From: Staphylococcus schweitzeri
GTDB lineage: Bacteria; Bacillota; Bacilli; Staphylococcales; Staphylococcaceae
Length of the DNA stretch: 64,000 bases
Assembly: GCF_002902405.1 (NCBI RefSeq)
Contig: NZ_PPQS01000051.1
Location: 1-64,000 of the forward strand
Direction of reading: 5' to 3'
Part shown: positions 47,555-59,893 of the stretch, piece by piece
Layout of the letters: the number at the start of each line of letters is the position of its first letter
How positions within the stretch are numbered: position 1 is the first letter of the stretch
Translations under genes and position numbers: made by a program
The notes under the pieces: generated by a model
Databases searched by the model: none
What the model saw: only the letters and a program-made list of their open reading frames with translations
Told to the model about the DNA's origin: nothing

Positions 47555-48892
47555 ATGGATGATAAAACGAAGAATGATCAGCAAGAGCCAAATGAAGATA
47601 AAGATGAATTAGAACTATTTACTAGAAATACATCTAAGAAAAGAAGACAAAGAAAAAGGTCTGAAGCTACACGATTATTTGATCAAAATGCAAAAGATAA
47701 ATCGCAACAAGCAGAGTTTGATGAAGACATATATTTAATAAATAAGGATTTTAAGAAAGATAACCACGATAATAGTGAAAATAATCAATCGCATGATTAT
47801 CTAAGTGATGCTGAATATGATAGGAGTTCAAAATTAACTAATCAAGTTTATAATTCGAATCAAGAGGATGAACATTTAAGTGATTCTGATAAATTTGGAG
47901 ATGCCTCTAATATCGAACAGTCAAACGATGAAAATCAACAAAGTGATGACGTTAATTCGGAAGAAAAAGTTGATGCTAGTGACCCAAACGGGGACAAGGG
48001 AAAACGTAAGAGTAAAGTTACTCAATTAAAACCTTTAACACTTGATGAAAAGCGGAAGTTAAGACGTAAAAGACAGAAGAGAATTCAATACAGCATTATA
48101 ACTATTTTAGTATTATTAATTGCAGTTATTTTAATTTATATGTTTTCACCGCTTAGTAAAATTTCGCATGTAAATATAAATGGCAATAATCATGTTAGTA
48201 CCTCGAAAATTAATAAAATTTTAGATGTAAAAAGTGATTCAAGGATGTATACATTTAGTAAGAAAAATGCAATTAATGATCTGGAACAAGACCCTTTAAT
48301 TAAAAGTGTTGATATACACAAAAAATTGCCGAATACTTTAAATGTAAACATAACAGAAAATGAAATTATCGCTTTAGTAAAATATAAAGGTAAATATTTA
48401 CCTTTATTAGAAAACGGGAAATTGCTTAAGAATTCAAATGATGTCAAAATTAATGATGCACCTGTAATGGATGGTTTTAGTGGAACAAAAGAAGATGATA
48501 TGATTAAAGCGTTGTCTGATATGAAACCAGAAGTAAGACGGTATATTGCAGAGGTTAGTTATGCACCAAGTAAAAATAAGCAAAGTAGAATAGAATTATA
48601 TACAACTGACGGTCTTCAAGTTGTCGGTGATATTTCAACAATTGCTGATAAAATGAAATATTACCCACAAATGTCACAATCGTTATCAAGAGATAGTTCT
48701 GGTAAGTTAAAAACACGCGGTTACATAGATTTATCAGTAGGCGCATCATTCATACCTTACCGAGGTAATACTTCAAATCAATCAGAAAGCGATAAAAATG
48801 TGACTAAATCATCTCAAGAGGAAAATCAAGCAAAAGAAGAATTACAAAGTGTTTTAAACAAAATTAACAAGCAATCAAGTAAGAATAATTAA
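47555..48892 (+). CDS. divIB: Cell division protein DivIB (FtsQ)
   Basis: This 445-aa divisome protein has a long, charged, disordered cytoplasmic region (1-170; Asp/Glu/Asn/Ser-rich). One membrane helix follows (about 178-198, IITILVLLIAVILIYMF), then an extracellular POTRA/FtsQ domain (ISHVNINGNNHVSTSKI onward) and a low-complexity tail. The cytoplasmic linker differs strongly in sequence from the S. aureus one I remember, while the extracellular half is close. ATG 47555 is preferred over the adjoining TTG. Confidence 0.94.
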   Translation: MDDKTKNDQQEPNEDKDELELFTRNTSKKRRQRKRSEATRLFDQNAKDKSQQAEFDEDIYLINKDFKKDNHDNSENNQSHDYLSDAEYDRSSKLTNQVYNSNQEDEHLSDSDKFGDASNIEQSNDENQQSDDVNSEEKVDASDPNGDKGKRKSKVTQLKPLTLDEKRKLRRKRQKRIQYSIITILVLLIAVILIYMFSPLSKISHVNINGNNHVSTSKINKILDVKSDSRMYTFSKKNAINDLEQDPLIKSVDIHKKLPNTLNVNITENEIIALVKYKGKYLPLLENGKLLKNSNDVKINDAPVMDGFSGTKEDDMIKALSDMKPEVRRYIAEVSYAPSKNKQSRIELYTTDGLQVVGDISTIADKMKYYPQMSQSLSRDSSGKLKTRGYIDLSVGASFIPYRGNTSNQSESDKNVTKSSQEENQAKEELQSVLNKINKQSSKNN

Positions 48893-48908
48893 AAAATTTT
48901 GATATTGT

Positions 48909-48967
48909 CTATGTTTATAGTTCACAAGCCATTCAACGTATTGTAAACTAAACATAGTGTATTTTTT
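48909..48967 (+). terminator. Terminator after divIB
   Basis: CTATGTTTATAGTT pairs with AACTAAACATAG with a loop of about 25 nt, then ATTTTTT. ftsA starts 30 bp later, so partial read-through is likely. Confidence 0.65.
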
Positions 48968-48975
48968 AATAGTAA

Positions 48976-50403
<1,428 letters not shown>

Positions 50404-50435
50404 TTATTGGCCAATAAAACTAGGAGGAAATTTAA

Positions 50436-51608
50436 ATGTTAGAATTTGAACAAGGATTTAATCATTTAGCGACTTTAAAGGTCATTGGTGTAGGTGGCGG
50501 CGGTAATAACGCTGTAAACCGAATGATTGACCACGGAATGAATAATGTTGAATTTATCGCTATCAACACAGACGGTCAAGCTTTAAACTTATCTAAAGCT
50601 GAATCTAAAATCCAAATCGGTGAGAAATTAACACGTGGTTTAGGTGCAGGTGCTAATCCTGAAATTGGTAAAAAAGCTGCCGAAGAATCTCGTGAGCAAA
50701 TTGAAGATGCAATTCAAGGTGCAGATATGGTATTCGTTACTTCTGGTATGGGTGGCGGAACTGGTACTGGTGCGGCACCAGTTGTAGCTAAAATTGCAAA
50801 AGAGATGGGTGCATTAACAGTCGGTGTTGTAACTCGACCTTTCAGCTTTGAAGGACGTAAACGTCAAACTCAAGCTGCTGCTGGAGTAGAAGCTATGAAA
50901 GCTGCTGTTGACACATTAATCGTAATTCCAAACGACCGTTTATTAGACATCGTTGACAAATCTACACCTATGATGGAAGCATTTAAAGAGGCTGACAATG
51001 TGTTACGCCAAGGTGTACAAGGTATTTCAGATTTAATCGCTGTTTCTGGTGAAGTTAACTTAGACTTTGCAGACGTTAAGACAATCATGTCTAACCAAGG
51101 CTCAGCATTAATGGGTATTGGTGTATCATCTGGTGAAAACAGAGCAGTAGAAGCAGCTAAAAAAGCAATTTCTTCTCCATTACTTGAAACATCTATCGTT
51201 GGTGCGCAAGGTGTGCTTATGAACATTACTGGTGGCGAATCATTGTCATTATTCGAAGCACAAGAAGCTGCTGATATCGTTCAAGATGCTGCTGATGAAG
51301 ATGTAAACATGATTTTTGGTACGGTAATCAATCCTGAATTACAAGACGAAATTGTTGTTACAGTTATCGCAACTGGCTTTGATGACAAACCAACTTCACA
51401 TGGTCGTAAATCAGGCAGTACTGGATTTGGAACTAGCGTAAATACTTCTAGCAATGCAACTTCTAAAGATGAATCATTCACTTCAAATTCATCAAATGCA
51501 CAAGCAACTGATAGTGTAAGTGAAAGAACACATACAACTAAAGAAGATGATATTCCTAGCTTCATTAGAAATAGAGAAGAAAGACGTTCAAGAAGAACAA
51601 GACGTTAA
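50436..51608 (+). CDS. ftsZ: Cell division protein FtsZ
   Basis: This 390-aa tubulin-like GTPase forms the Z ring. It has [15 protein letters not shown] (16-30), the tubulin signature GGGTGTGAA (about 106-114), the T7 synergy loop NLDFADVK (about 208-215), a disordered linker (about 318-375) and the C-terminal conserved peptide [16 protein letters not shown] that binds FtsA/SepF. It appears unchanged from the S. aureus protein as I remember it, unlike several accessory genes here. TAGGAGG precedes the ATG. Confidence 0.98.
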
Positions 51609-51640
51609 TCGGTTAATATATACACAAATAATTCAACACA

Positions 51641-51672
51641 AATCATCAGATAATATATCTGATGATTTTTTT
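51641..51672 (+). terminator. ftsAZ terminator
   Basis: A perfect 12-bp stem, AATCATCAGATA / TATCTGATGATT, followed by T5. The next 190 bp probably hold the promoter of the ylm genes. Confidence 0.92.
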
Positions 51673-51865
51673 ACTAATTTTTAGAACATGTAGAAGGACA
51701 TTTAAGTTTTTCGAAGTCATTAAAAGTGTTTAAGTATCGTGTCAAAATTAAGTCAAAAATTATTGGCACAACATTTTAACTTTAAACATAAATGTTATAT
51801 TATATAATTATTAACTTTGTACAGTTAGACGAAGATAATTTAAATGAAATGATGGTGACGATCAA

Positions 51866-52657
51866 GTGAATGATAATTTTAAAAAGCAACCGCATCATTT
51901 AATATATGAAGAATTATTACAACAAGGTATTACTCTAGGTATTACAACTAGAGGCGATGGTTTAAGTGACTATCCTAAAAATGCTTTTAATATGGCGAGA
52001 TATATTGATGATCGCCCATATAATATTACTCAACATCAATTGCAATTAGCTGAAGAAATTGCGTTTGATAGAAAAAATTGGGTGTTTCCCATTCAAACAC
52101 ATGAAAATAAAGTCGCTTGTATTACAAAGGATGATATAGGCACAAATATAGACACTTTAACTGATGCGCTTCATGGTATTGATGCGATGTACACATATGA
52201 TAGTAATGTCTTATTAACGATGTGTTATGCAGACTGTGTGCCAGTATATTTTTATAGTACAAAACATCATTTTATTGCATTGGCCCATGCAGGGTGGCGT
52301 GGTACCTATACTGAAATTGTAAAAGAAGTGCTAAAACATGTGAACTTTGATTTGAAAGACTTACATGTCGTTATTGGACCATCTACATCATCAAGTTATG
52401 AAATTAATGATGATATTAAAAATAAATTTGAAACATTGCCAATTGATAGTGCAAACTATATTGAAACTAGGGGACGAGATCGTCATGGTATTGATTTGAA
52501 AAAAGCCAATGCTGCATTATTAAATTATTATGGTGTTCCTAAAGAAAATATTTATACGACAGCGTATGCTACATCTGAACATTTAGAATTATTTTTCTCT
52601 TATCGATTAGAAAAAGGTCAAACAGGACGCATGTTAGCATTCATTGGTCAACAGTAA
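51866..52657 (+). CDS. pgeF: Purine nucleoside phosphorylase-like YlmD/PgeF (laccase-domain) protein
   Basis: This 263-aa member of the YfiH/PgeF family has NMARY (about 39), [13 protein letters not shown] with metal Cys, and [15 protein letters not shown] (about 139-153) with the conserved His. Family members have multi-copper-like or purine nucleoside phosphorylase activity and, in E. coli, correct misincorporated amino acids in peptidoglycan precursors. The role here is inferred. The start is GTG at 51866 after GATGGTGA; the ribosome binding site is weak. Confidence 0.88.
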   Translation: MNDNFKKQPHHLIYEELLQQGITLGITTRGDGLSDYPKNAFNMARYIDDRPYNITQHQLQLAEEIAFDRKNWVFPIQTHENKVACITKDDIGTNIDTLTDALHGIDAMYTYDSNVLLTMCYADCVPVYFYSTKHHFIALAHAGWRGTYTEIVKEVLKHVNFDLKDLHVVIGPSTSSSYEINDDIKNKFETLPIDSANYIETRGRDRHGIDLKKANAALLNYYGVPKENIYTTAYATSEHLELFFSYRLEKGQTGRMLAFIGQQ

Positions 52658-52674
52658 ACAAGGAGGAGATATGC

Positions 52675-53349
52675 TTGCGTGTGAAAGATAATTTACAACA
52701 AATCTCAACACAAATTAATGACAAAAGTGAAAAAAATAATTTTTCAACAAAACCAAACGTGATTGCAGTCACAAAATATGTTACAATAGAGCGAGCTAAA
52801 GAAGCGTATGAGGCTGGAATAAGACATTTTGGTGAGAATAGATTGGAAGGCTTTTTTCAAAAGAAAGAAGCATTACCATCAGATACGGTGATTCATTTTA
52901 TAGGATCATTACAATCTCGAAAAGTTAAGGACGTTATAAACGACGTAGATTATTTCCATGCTTTAGATCGATTGAGCTTAGCCAAAGAAATTAACAAACG
53001 GGCAGAACATAAAATTAAATGTTTCTTGCAAGTGAACGTTTCGGGAGAAGCTTCTAAACATGGTATTGCTTTAGAAGATGTTGATCAGTTTATAGATGAT
53101 CTTAAAAAATATGACAAAATCGAAATTGTAGGTTTAATGACGATGGCACCATTGACAGATGATGAAGCATATATTAGATCGTTATTTAAACAGTTACGTT
53201 TGAAAAAAGAAGAAATACAACGACTCAATTTAGAATATGCGCCTTGTGATGAATTATCAATGGGAATGAGTAATGACTATCTTATTGCAGTTGAAGAAGG
53301 TGCCACGTTTGTTAGAATTGGGACTAAACTTGTAGGAGAAGAGGAGTGA
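52675..53349 (+). CDS. Pyridoxal phosphate homeostasis protein YlmE (YggS family)
   Basis: This 224-aa single-domain PLP-binding barrel has VIAVTKYV with the Schiff-base Lys (about 34) and [10 protein letters not shown] (about 56). It also has [10 protein letters not shown] (about 78), [11 protein letters not shown] and [24 protein letters not shown]. It buffers PLP and affects amino-acid metabolism. The start is TTG after AAGGAGGAG. The stop overlaps the sepF start by 4 bp. Confidence 0.93.
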
Positions 53350-53909
53350 GCCACTTGGCTTTAAAAGATTTATTTAGTGGATTTTTTGTAATAGATGATG
53401 AAGAGGAAGTAGAAGTACCTGACAAACAACAACAGGTAAATGAAGCGCCAGCAAAAGAGCAGTCACAACAAACAACAAAACAAAACGCAATCAAATCAGT
53501 CCCTCAAAAATCTGCATCAAGATATACAACAACGTCAGAAGAAAGGAATAACCGTATGTCTAATTATTCAAAAAATAATTCACGTAATGTTGTAACTATG
53601 AACAATGCTACACCAAACAATGCATCACAAGAAAGTTCAAAAATGTGTTTATTCGAACCACGTGTTTTTTCAGATACACAAGATATTGCTGATGAGCTTA
53701 AAAACCGCCGTGCGACACTTGTCAATTTACAACGTATTGATAAAGTATCAGCGAAAAGAATTATTGATTTTTTAAGCGGTACTGTTTATGCAATCGGTGG
53801 AGATATCCAACGTGTAGGTACTGATATTTTCTTATGTACACCTGATAATGTGGAAGTAGCTGGAAGCATTACAGACCATATTGAAAATATGGAACATTCA
53901 TTCGACTAA
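53346..53909 (+). CDS. sepF: Cell division protein SepF
   Basis: This 187-aa FtsZ membrane anchor and bundler has an N-terminal amphipathic helix ([12 protein letters not shown], 3-14), a Gln/Asn/Ser-rich linker (25-100) and a C-terminal SepF/YlmF domain (about 100-187; [34 protein letters not shown]). The GTG start overlaps ylmE. AGGAGAAGAGG lies upstream. Confidence 0.95.
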
Positions 53910-53920
53910 GGAGTTAACAT

Positions 53921-54211
53921 ATGGATATAAATGTGCTAGCTACAATATTTAAATTTATCCTTTTTGTTGTTGAAATTTATTATTTCGGCATGATTATATA
54001 TTTCTTTACATCTTGGGTACCAAGTATTAGAGAAACTAAGGTAGGTTATTTTTTAGCAAAAATATATGAACCTTTCTTACAACCATTTAGAAAAGTAATT
54101 CCACCTATCGGAATTATCGACATATCATCAATCGCTGCAATTATCGTTTTAGTATTATTCCAAAGAGGGTTACTCCAAATCTTTAATTGGATTTTAATTC
54201 AATTACAATAA
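53921..54211 (+). CDS. YggT/YlmG family membrane protein
   Basis: This 96-aa protein has two membrane helices (about 7-31 and 65-88) and the family motif YEPFLQPFRKVIPPIGIIDISSI-type loop (about 49-71). It is linked to the division cluster in Firmicutes and cyanobacteria; molecular role uncertain. AAGGAG precedes the ATG. Confidence 0.88.
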   Translation: MDINVLATIFKFILFVVEIYYFGMIIYFFTSWVPSIRETKVGYFLAKIYEPFLQPFRKVIPPIGIIDISSIAAIIVLVLFQRGLLQIFNWILIQLQ

Positions 54212-54223
54212 ATTAAGCGACAT

Positions 54224-54261
54224 AACGAGGCAAGGGTATTTGATACTTAAGCCTCGTTTTT
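54224..54261 (+). terminator. Terminator after ylmG
   Basis: AACGAGGC pairs with GCCTCGTT, and GGGTAT with ATACTT extends it; a T5 tail follows. Confidence 0.8.
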
Positions 54262-54324
54262 GATATGCCTTTTTGTAACATATAGTGCAGTTTATAATAT
54301 TGAACAAATTTATTTAAGGTAGTG

Positions 54325-55101
54325 ATTAACATAGATATTTATCAACACTTTAGACAGGAAGAATTTGAGTTAATTGACATATTGACGGATAAATGTGCAC
54401 AAGCAGAGCAACATTACGCGCCAATTTTAACTCATTTTTTAGATCCGAGAGGTCAACACATATTAGAAGTAATATGTGGTAGCTATGATAATTTGAAAGT
54501 TTCATTTAATGGTGGTCCTTTTGCCGAAAGAAAAAGAGCGATTATTTCACCAAGTTATTTTGAACCGAAAGAAAGTGACTTTGAGCTAACTTTAATTGAG
54601 GTCGATTATCCTGAAAAATTTGTAACTTTAAAGCATCAACATATTTTAGGAACTTTGATGTCGTTAGGTATTGAACGTGAACAAGTAGGGGATATTATTG
54701 TAGGTGAAGGCATTCAATTTGTTTTGACAAGTAGATTGGAATCATTTATTATGTTAGAATTACAACGTATTAAAGGCGCATCAGTTAAACTTAATACTAT
54801 TCCACTAACAGATATGATACAATCTAATGAGAATTGGAAAATTGAAAGTGCGACAGTTAGTTCTTTAAGATTAGATGTTGTTATTAAAGAAATGATACGT
54901 AAATCACGCACGATTGCGAAACAATTAATCGATAAAAAGCGTGTAAAAGTGAATCATACAATTGTGGACTCAGCCGATTTTCAATTACAAGTTAATGATT
55001 TAATATCCATCCAAGGATTTGGTAGAGCACACATTACTGACTTAGGTGGTAAAACTAAAAAAGATAAAACGCACATTACCTATAGAACATTATTCAAATA
55101 G
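54325..55101 (+). CDS. YlmH S4-domain RNA-binding protein
   Basis: This protein of about 258 aa carries an S4 domain near the C-terminus (about 180-245, LRLDVVIKEMIRKSRTIAKQLIDKKRVKVN). In B. subtilis and S. aureus YlmH-type proteins have been linked to ribosome-associated quality control. The start is unusual. AAGG (54316-54319) is only 2 nt from GTG 54322 but 5 nt from an in-frame ATT (54325) and 11 nt from ATA (54331). I chose ATT tentatively; GTG is the alternative. No in-frame ATG exists nearby. Confidence 0.8.
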   Translation: MNIDIYQHFRQEEFELIDILTDKCAQAEQHYAPILTHFLDPRGQHILEVICGSYDNLKVSFNGGPFAERKRAIISPSYFEPKESDFELTLIEVDYPEKFVTLKHQHILGTLMSLGIEREQVGDIIVGEGIQFVLTSRLESFIMLELQRIKGASVKLNTIPLTDMIQSNENWKIESATVSSLRLDVVIKEMIRKSRTIAKQLIDKKRVKVNHTIVDSADFQLQVNDLISIQGFGRAHITDLGGKTKKDKTHITYRTLFK

Positions 55102-55124
55102 TAATGATTTAAGGAGGATAACAA

Positions 55125-55742
55125 ATGCCTTTTACACCAAATGAAATTAAGAATAAAGAGTTTACACGTGTTAAGAATGGTTTAGAACCAACTGAAGTTG
55201 CTAACTTTTTAGAGCAATTAAGCACAGAAATTGAACGTCTAAAAGATGATAAAAAACAACTTGAAAAAGTAGTTGAAGAGAGAGATACTAATATTAAGTC
55301 TTATCAAGAGGTACACCAATCTGTAAGTGATGCCTTAGTGCAAGCTCAAAAAGCTGGTGAAGAAACAAAGTTAGCTGCAGAAAAGCAAGCTGAAGCAATT
55401 ATTGCTAGAGCACAAGCCCAAGCTGATCAAATGGTTGGAGATGCTGTTGAAAAAGCACGTCGTTTAGCTTTCCAAACTGAAGATATGAAACGCCAATCTA
55501 AAGTTTTTAGATCACGTTTCCGTATGCTAGTTGAAGCACAATTAGACTTATTAAAGAATGAAGATTGGGATTATTTATTGAATTATGATTTAGATGCAGA
55601 ACAAGTGACACTTGAAAATATCCATCATTTGCATGAAAATGATTTAAAGCCAGATGAAGTTGCAGTAAATGCACAAAATAATGCATCAAATACATCAGAC
55701 AATAATCAACAATCAAATGATTCAGAAACAACTAAGAAGTAA
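55125..55742 (+). CDS. divIVA: Cell division initiation protein DivIVA
   Basis: This 205-aa coiled-coil protein binds negatively curved membrane. The N-terminal lipid-binding domain begins PFTPNEIKNKEFTRVKNGL (2-20) with the conserved Phe/Arg tip. Coiled coils cover about 30-75 and 85-150. The tail is Asn/Ser/Gln-rich. In staphylococci it is not essential for division. AAGGAGG precedes the ATG. It ends the ylm set. Confidence 0.95.
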   Translation: MPFTPNEIKNKEFTRVKNGLEPTEVANFLEQLSTEIERLKDDKKQLEKVVEERDTNIKSYQEVHQSVSDALVQAQKAGEETKLAAEKQAEAIIARAQAQADQMVGDAVEKARRLAFQTEDMKRQSKVFRSRFRMLVEAQLDLLKNEDWDYLLNYDLDAEQVTLENIHHLHENDLKPDEVAVNAQNNASNTSDNNQQSNDSETTKK

Positions 55743-55756
55743 GAATTAAATAAAGA

Positions 55757-55945
55757 CAGACGCGTAATATACATTTAACTTTTCACAGCGAATTAGGTAA
55801 TGGTGAGAGCCTAGTAAAAGCATGTATGTTATATCACTGGCTTTTTAATATTTAAATAATGTAATGAGAGAACTCTAAGTTGAGTTAATAAGGGTGGTAC
55901 CGCGAGCAATCGTCCCTTTTAATTTAACTTAGAGTTTTTTAAATT
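55757..55945 (+). promoter_or_regulatory. T-box riboswitch controlling ileS
   Basis: The T-box core GGGTGGTACCGCG lies at 55892-55904. AUC at 55833-55835, followed by A, is a good isoleucine specifier candidate. The terminator pairs AACTCTAAGTTGAGTTAA (about 55871) with TTTAACTTAGAGTT (about 55923), ending in TTTTTT. Confidence 0.88.
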
Positions 55946-55962
55946 TTTAAGGAGTGAAAAAA

Positions 55963-58713
55963 ATGGATTACAAAGAAACGTTATTAATGCCTAAAACAGA
56001 TTTCCCAATGCGAGGTGGTTTACCAAACAAGGAACCGCAAATTCAAGAAAAATGGGATGCAGAAGATCAATACCATAAAGCGTTAGAAAAAAATAAAGGT
56101 AACGAAACATTCATTTTACATGATGGCCCACCATACGCGAATGGTAACTTACATATGGGACATGCCTTGAACAAAATTTTAAAAGACTTTATTGTACGTT
56201 ATAAAACTATGCAAGGGTTCTATGCACCATACGTACCAGGTTGGGATACACATGGTTTACCAATTGAACAAGCATTAACGAAAAAAGGTGTTGACCGTAA
56301 GAAAATGTCAACAGCTGAATTCCGTGAGAAATGTAAAGAATTTGCTTTAGAACAAATTGAATTACAGAAAAAAGATTTTAGACGTTTAGGTGTTCGTGGT
56401 GACTTTAATGATCCATATATTACATTAAAACCTGAATACGAAGCTGCACAAATTCGTATTTTTGGAGAAATGGCAGATAAAGGTTTAATTTATAAAGGTA
56501 AAAAGCCAGTGTATTGGTCTCCTTCAAGTGAGTCTTCATTAGCAGAAGCAGAAATTGAATATCACGATAAACGTTCAGCATCAATTTATGTTGCATTTGA
56601 CGTTAAAGATGACAAAGGTGTAGTAGATTCAGATGCTAAATTTATTATTTGGACAACAACACCTTGGACAATTCCATCTAATGTTGCAATTACTGTACAT
56701 CCGGAATTAAAATACGGTCAATATAATGTTGATGGTCAAAAGTACATTGTTGCAGAAGCGTTATCTGATGCCGTAGCAGAAGCGTTAGGCTGGGATAAAG
56801 ATTCAATCAAATTAGAAAAAGAATTTTCAGGAAAAGAATTAGAGTATGTTGTAGCACAACATCCATTCTTGGAGAGAGAGTCATTAGTAATTAATGGTGA
56901 ACATGTTACTACAGACGCTGGTACAGGTTGTGTACATACAGCACCAGGACACGGGGAAGATGACTATATTGTAGGTCAAAAATATGAATTGCCTGTTATT
57001 AGTCCAATTGATGATAAAGGTGTCTTCACTGAAGAAGGTGGACAATTTGAAGGTATGTTTTATGATAAAGCAAATAAAGCCGTTACGGATTTATTAACTG
57101 AAAAAGGTGCTTTATTAAAATTAGACTTTATTACACATAGTTACCCACATGACTGGAGAACGAAAAAGCCAGTTATTTTCCGTGCAACACCTCAATGGTT
57201 TGCATCAATTAGTAAAGTTAGAAAAGATATTTTAGATGCAATTGAAAATACAAACTTCAAAGTAAATTGGGGTAAAACACGTATTTATAATATGGTACGT
57301 GACCGAGGCGAATGGGTTATTTCACGCCAACGTGTTTGGGGTGTACCTTTACCTGTATTTTATGCTGAAAACGGCGATATTATCATGACAAAAGAAACTG
57401 TGAATCACGTTGCTGATTTATTTGCTGAACACGGGTCAAATATTTGGTTTGAAAGAGAAGCTAAAGATTTGTTACCTGAAGGATTTACACATCCTGGTAG
57501 CCCTAACGGCACATTTACTAAAGAAACAGATATCATGGATGTATGGTTCGATTCAGGTTCATCACATCGTGGTGTATTAGAAACGAGACCTGAATTAAGT
57601 TTCCCAGCAGATATGTACCTAGAAGGTAGTGACCAATATCGTGGTTGGTTTAATTCATCAATTACAACTGCTGTTGCTACGAGAGGTGTTTCTCCATATA
57701 AATTCTTACTTTCACATGGATTTGTAATGGACGGAGAAGGTAAGAAAATGAGTAAATCTTTAGGAAATGTTATCGTTCCTGACCAAGTTGTTAAACAAAA
57801 AGGTGCAGATATTGCGAGACTATGGGTAAGTAGTACTGACTATTTAGCAGACGTTAGAATTTCTGATGATATATTAAGACAAACATCTGATGTTTATCGT
57901 AAAATTAGAAATACTTTAAGATTCATGTTAGGCAATATCAATGATTTCAACCCTGAAACTGATAGTGTTCCAGAGTCTGAATTATTAGAAGTTGATCGTT
58001 ATTTGTTAAATCGTTTACGTGAGTTTACTGCAAGTACTGTTAACAACTATGAAAACTTTGACTACTTAAACATTTATCAAGAAGTTCAAAACTTTATCAA
58101 TGTTGAGTTAAGTAACTTCTACTTAGATTATGGTAAAGATATCTTATATATCGAACAACGTGATTCGCATATTCGCCGTAGTATGCAAACTGTGCTGTAC
58201 CAAATTTTAGTAGATATGACGAAGTTATTAGCACCAATTTTAGTGCATACAGCAGAAGAAGTTTGGTCACACACACCTCACGTGAAAGAAGGAAGTGTTC
58301 ACTTAGCTGATATGCCTGAAGTTGTTGAAGTAGACCAAGCTTTATTAGATAAATGGCGTACATTTATGAATTTACGTGATGATGTGAACCGTGCGTTAGA
58401 AACTGCACGTAATGAAAAAGTTATCGGTAAATCATTAGAAGCTAAAGTTACTATTGCAAGCAACGATAAATTTAAGGCTTCAGAATTCCTATCTTCATTT
58501 GATGCGTTACATCAATTATTTATCGTATCGCAAGTGAGTGTCGTTGATAATTTAGATAATGGAACAACATACGAGTATGGTGACATCGTCATTGAACATG
58601 CAGAAGGTGAAAAATGTGAAAGATGTTGGAACTATTCAGAAGATTTAGGTGCTGTTGGAGAATTAACGCATCTATGTCCACGTTGTCAAGAAGTAGTAAA
58701 ATCACTTATATAA
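55963..58713 (+). CDS. ileS: Isoleucyl-tRNA synthetase
   Basis: This 916-aa class I synthetase has HIGH as HMGH in [15 protein letters not shown] (about 57-70), the CP1 editing domain (about 200-390; [24 protein letters not shown]), and KMSKS (about 595-599). A C-terminal zinc finger carries CERCWNYS and CPRCQ. Val588 (GTA at 57724) and Val631 (GTT at 57853), whose Phe mutants give low-level mupirocin resistance, are wild type. I start at ATG 55963; GTG three codons earlier is an alternative. Confidence 0.97.
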   Translation: MDYKETLLMPKTDFPMRGGLPNKEPQIQEKWDAEDQYHKALEKNKGNETFILHDGPPYANGNLHMGHALNKILKDFIVRYKTMQGFYAPYVPGWDTHGLPIEQALTKKGVDRKKMSTAEFREKCKEFALEQIELQKKDFRRLGVRGDFNDPYITLKPEYEAAQIRIFGEMADKGLIYKGKKPVYWSPSSESSLAEAEIEYHDKRSASIYVAFDVKDDKGVVDSDAKFIIWTTTPWTIPSNVAITVHPELKYGQYNVDGQKYIVAEALSDAVAEALGWDKDSIKLEKEFSGKELEYVVAQHPFLERESLVINGEHVTTDAGTGCVHTAPGHGEDDYIVGQKYELPVISPIDDKGVFTEEGGQFEGMFYDKANKAVTDLLTEKGALLKLDFITHSYPHDWRTKKPVIFRATPQWFASISKVRKDILDAIENTNFKVNWGKTRIYNMVRDRGEWVISRQRVWGVPLPVFYAENGDIIMTKETVNHVADLFAEHGSNIWFEREAKDLLPEGFTHPGSPNGTFTKETDIMDVWFDSGSSHRGVLETRPELSFPADMYLEGSDQYRGWFNSSITTAVATRGVSPYKFLLSHGFVMDGEGKKMSKSLGNVIVPDQVVKQKGADIARLWVSSTDYLADVRISDDILRQTSDVYRKIRNTLRFMLGNINDFNPETDSVPESELLEVDRYLLNRLREFTASTVNNYENFDYLNIYQEVQNFINVELSNFYLDYGKDILYIEQRDSHIRRSMQTVLYQILVDMTKLLAPILVHTAEEVWSHTPHVKEGSVHLADMPEVVEVDQALLDKWRTFMNLRDDVNRALETARNEKVIGKSLEAKVTIASNDKFKASEFLSSFDALHQLFIVSQVSVVDNLDNGTTYEYGDIVIEHAEGEKCERCWNYSEDLGAVGELTHLCPRCQEVVKSLI

Positions 58714-58754
58714 TTTAAAATGACCAATTAGTTCGTTAGTATAATATAAATTAA

Positions 58755-58811
58755 AACTCTCTTCATAAAAATGTAGCAGTTTTTGTTAACATGATGAAGA
58801 GAGTTTTTTGG
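58755..58811 (+). terminator. ileS terminator
   Basis: AACTCTCTTCAT and ATGAAGAGAGTT form a perfect 12-bp stem followed by TTTTG. Confidence 0.88.
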
Positions 58812-58981
58812 TTATATTGAAATTCATTAAATAATATTTATCTTTAATTTGATAAAAATATCAACTAATGAAGTGAATTGCGTCTGATTAAGATGCTAAA
58901 TAGTTGCTATTCATATGTTTGTTAGCGATAATATTTTAAATACAAGGCATTAAAAGATTGATTTTGATAGGAGAAAATATA

Positions 58982-59779
58982 ATGTATCATAACTATAATG
59001 CGCACTTTGTAAATGGCGTTACTTTAAATGTGAAAGACAAAAAAGAATTAAAACCATTTTATGAAGATGTACTCGGATTGAATATTATTAATGAATCATT
59101 GACGTCGATACAATATGAAGTCGGGCAATCCAATCATGTGATAACATTAGTAGAAGTGCAAGATGGACGTGAACCCTTAATGTCTGAAGCTGGTCTTTTT
59201 CATATAGCAATTAAACTTCCTAAAATTAGCGATTTATCCAATTTATTAATTCATTTAAGTGAATATGATATTCCGGTTAATGGGGGAATTCAACCTGCAT
59301 CGTTATCATTATTTTTCGAAGACCCTGAAGGAAATGGCTTTAAATTTTACGTGGATAAAGATGAGGAACAATGGATAAGAGAAAATGAGTTGGTAAAAGT
59401 AGACATTAGACCGTTAAATGTACCGAGGTTAGTTAGTCATGCAACAAAAACATTATGGCTAGGCATTCCTGATGAGGCAATTATTGGAGCATTACATATA
59501 AAAACAATCCACATAACAGAAGTTAAAGATTATTATCTCAATTATTTTGGGTTGAAAGAATCAGCAATCATGGATGATTATTCGTTGTTTTTAGCGTCTA
59601 AAGGTTATTATCAACATTTAGCTATGAATGATTGGGTATCAGCAACGAAACGTGTAGAAAATTTTGATACGTATGGATTAACAATTGTTGACTTTCATTA
59701 TCCTGAAACAACACATTTAAATTTACAAGGTCCGGATGGTATCTATTATCGTTTTAATCAAATAGAAGTCATTGATTAG
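58982..59779 (+). CDS. Two-domain VOC (glyoxalase/extradiol dioxygenase-like) protein
   Basis: This 265-aa protein has two vicinal-oxygen-chelate modules (about 5-115 and 165-263). Putative metal-ligand residues are HFVNGVTLNV, FHIAIKLP and GLFHIA in the first, and HIKTIHITEV with HLNLQGPDG in the second. It is similar to CatE-type catechol-2,3-dioxygenase or bleomycin-resistance folds; the reaction is unknown. I start at ATG 58982 (MYHNYN), 8 nt after TAGGAG. Confidence 0.83.
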   Translation: MYHNYNAHFVNGVTLNVKDKKELKPFYEDVLGLNIINESLTSIQYEVGQSNHVITLVEVQDGREPLMSEAGLFHIAIKLPKISDLSNLLIHLSEYDIPVNGGIQPASLSLFFEDPEGNGFKFYVDKDEEQWIRENELVKVDIRPLNVPRLVSHATKTLWLGIPDEAIIGALHIKTIHITEVKDYYLNYFGLKESAIMDDYSLFLASKGYYQHLAMNDWVSATKRVENFDTYGLTIVDFHYPETTHLNLQGPDGIYYRFNQIEVID

Positions 59780-59853
59780 TAAATATTGTTTTAACGAGAC
59801 TATCTGTTTATTAAAGTTAAATATGAGATGTATCATTGTAATGAAGAAGTCAC

Positions 59854-59893
59854 AGTGAATTTTATTTTATTGAGATAGAATTCACTATTTTTT
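59854..59893 (+). terminator. Terminator after the VOC gene
   Basis: AGTGAATT and AATTCACT pair perfectly around a 17-nt loop, then ATTTTTTAT. The rest of the gap to lspA (to 60094) is AT-rich. It holds a TATAAT at 60048-60053 that may be the lspA -10. Confidence 0.75.
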
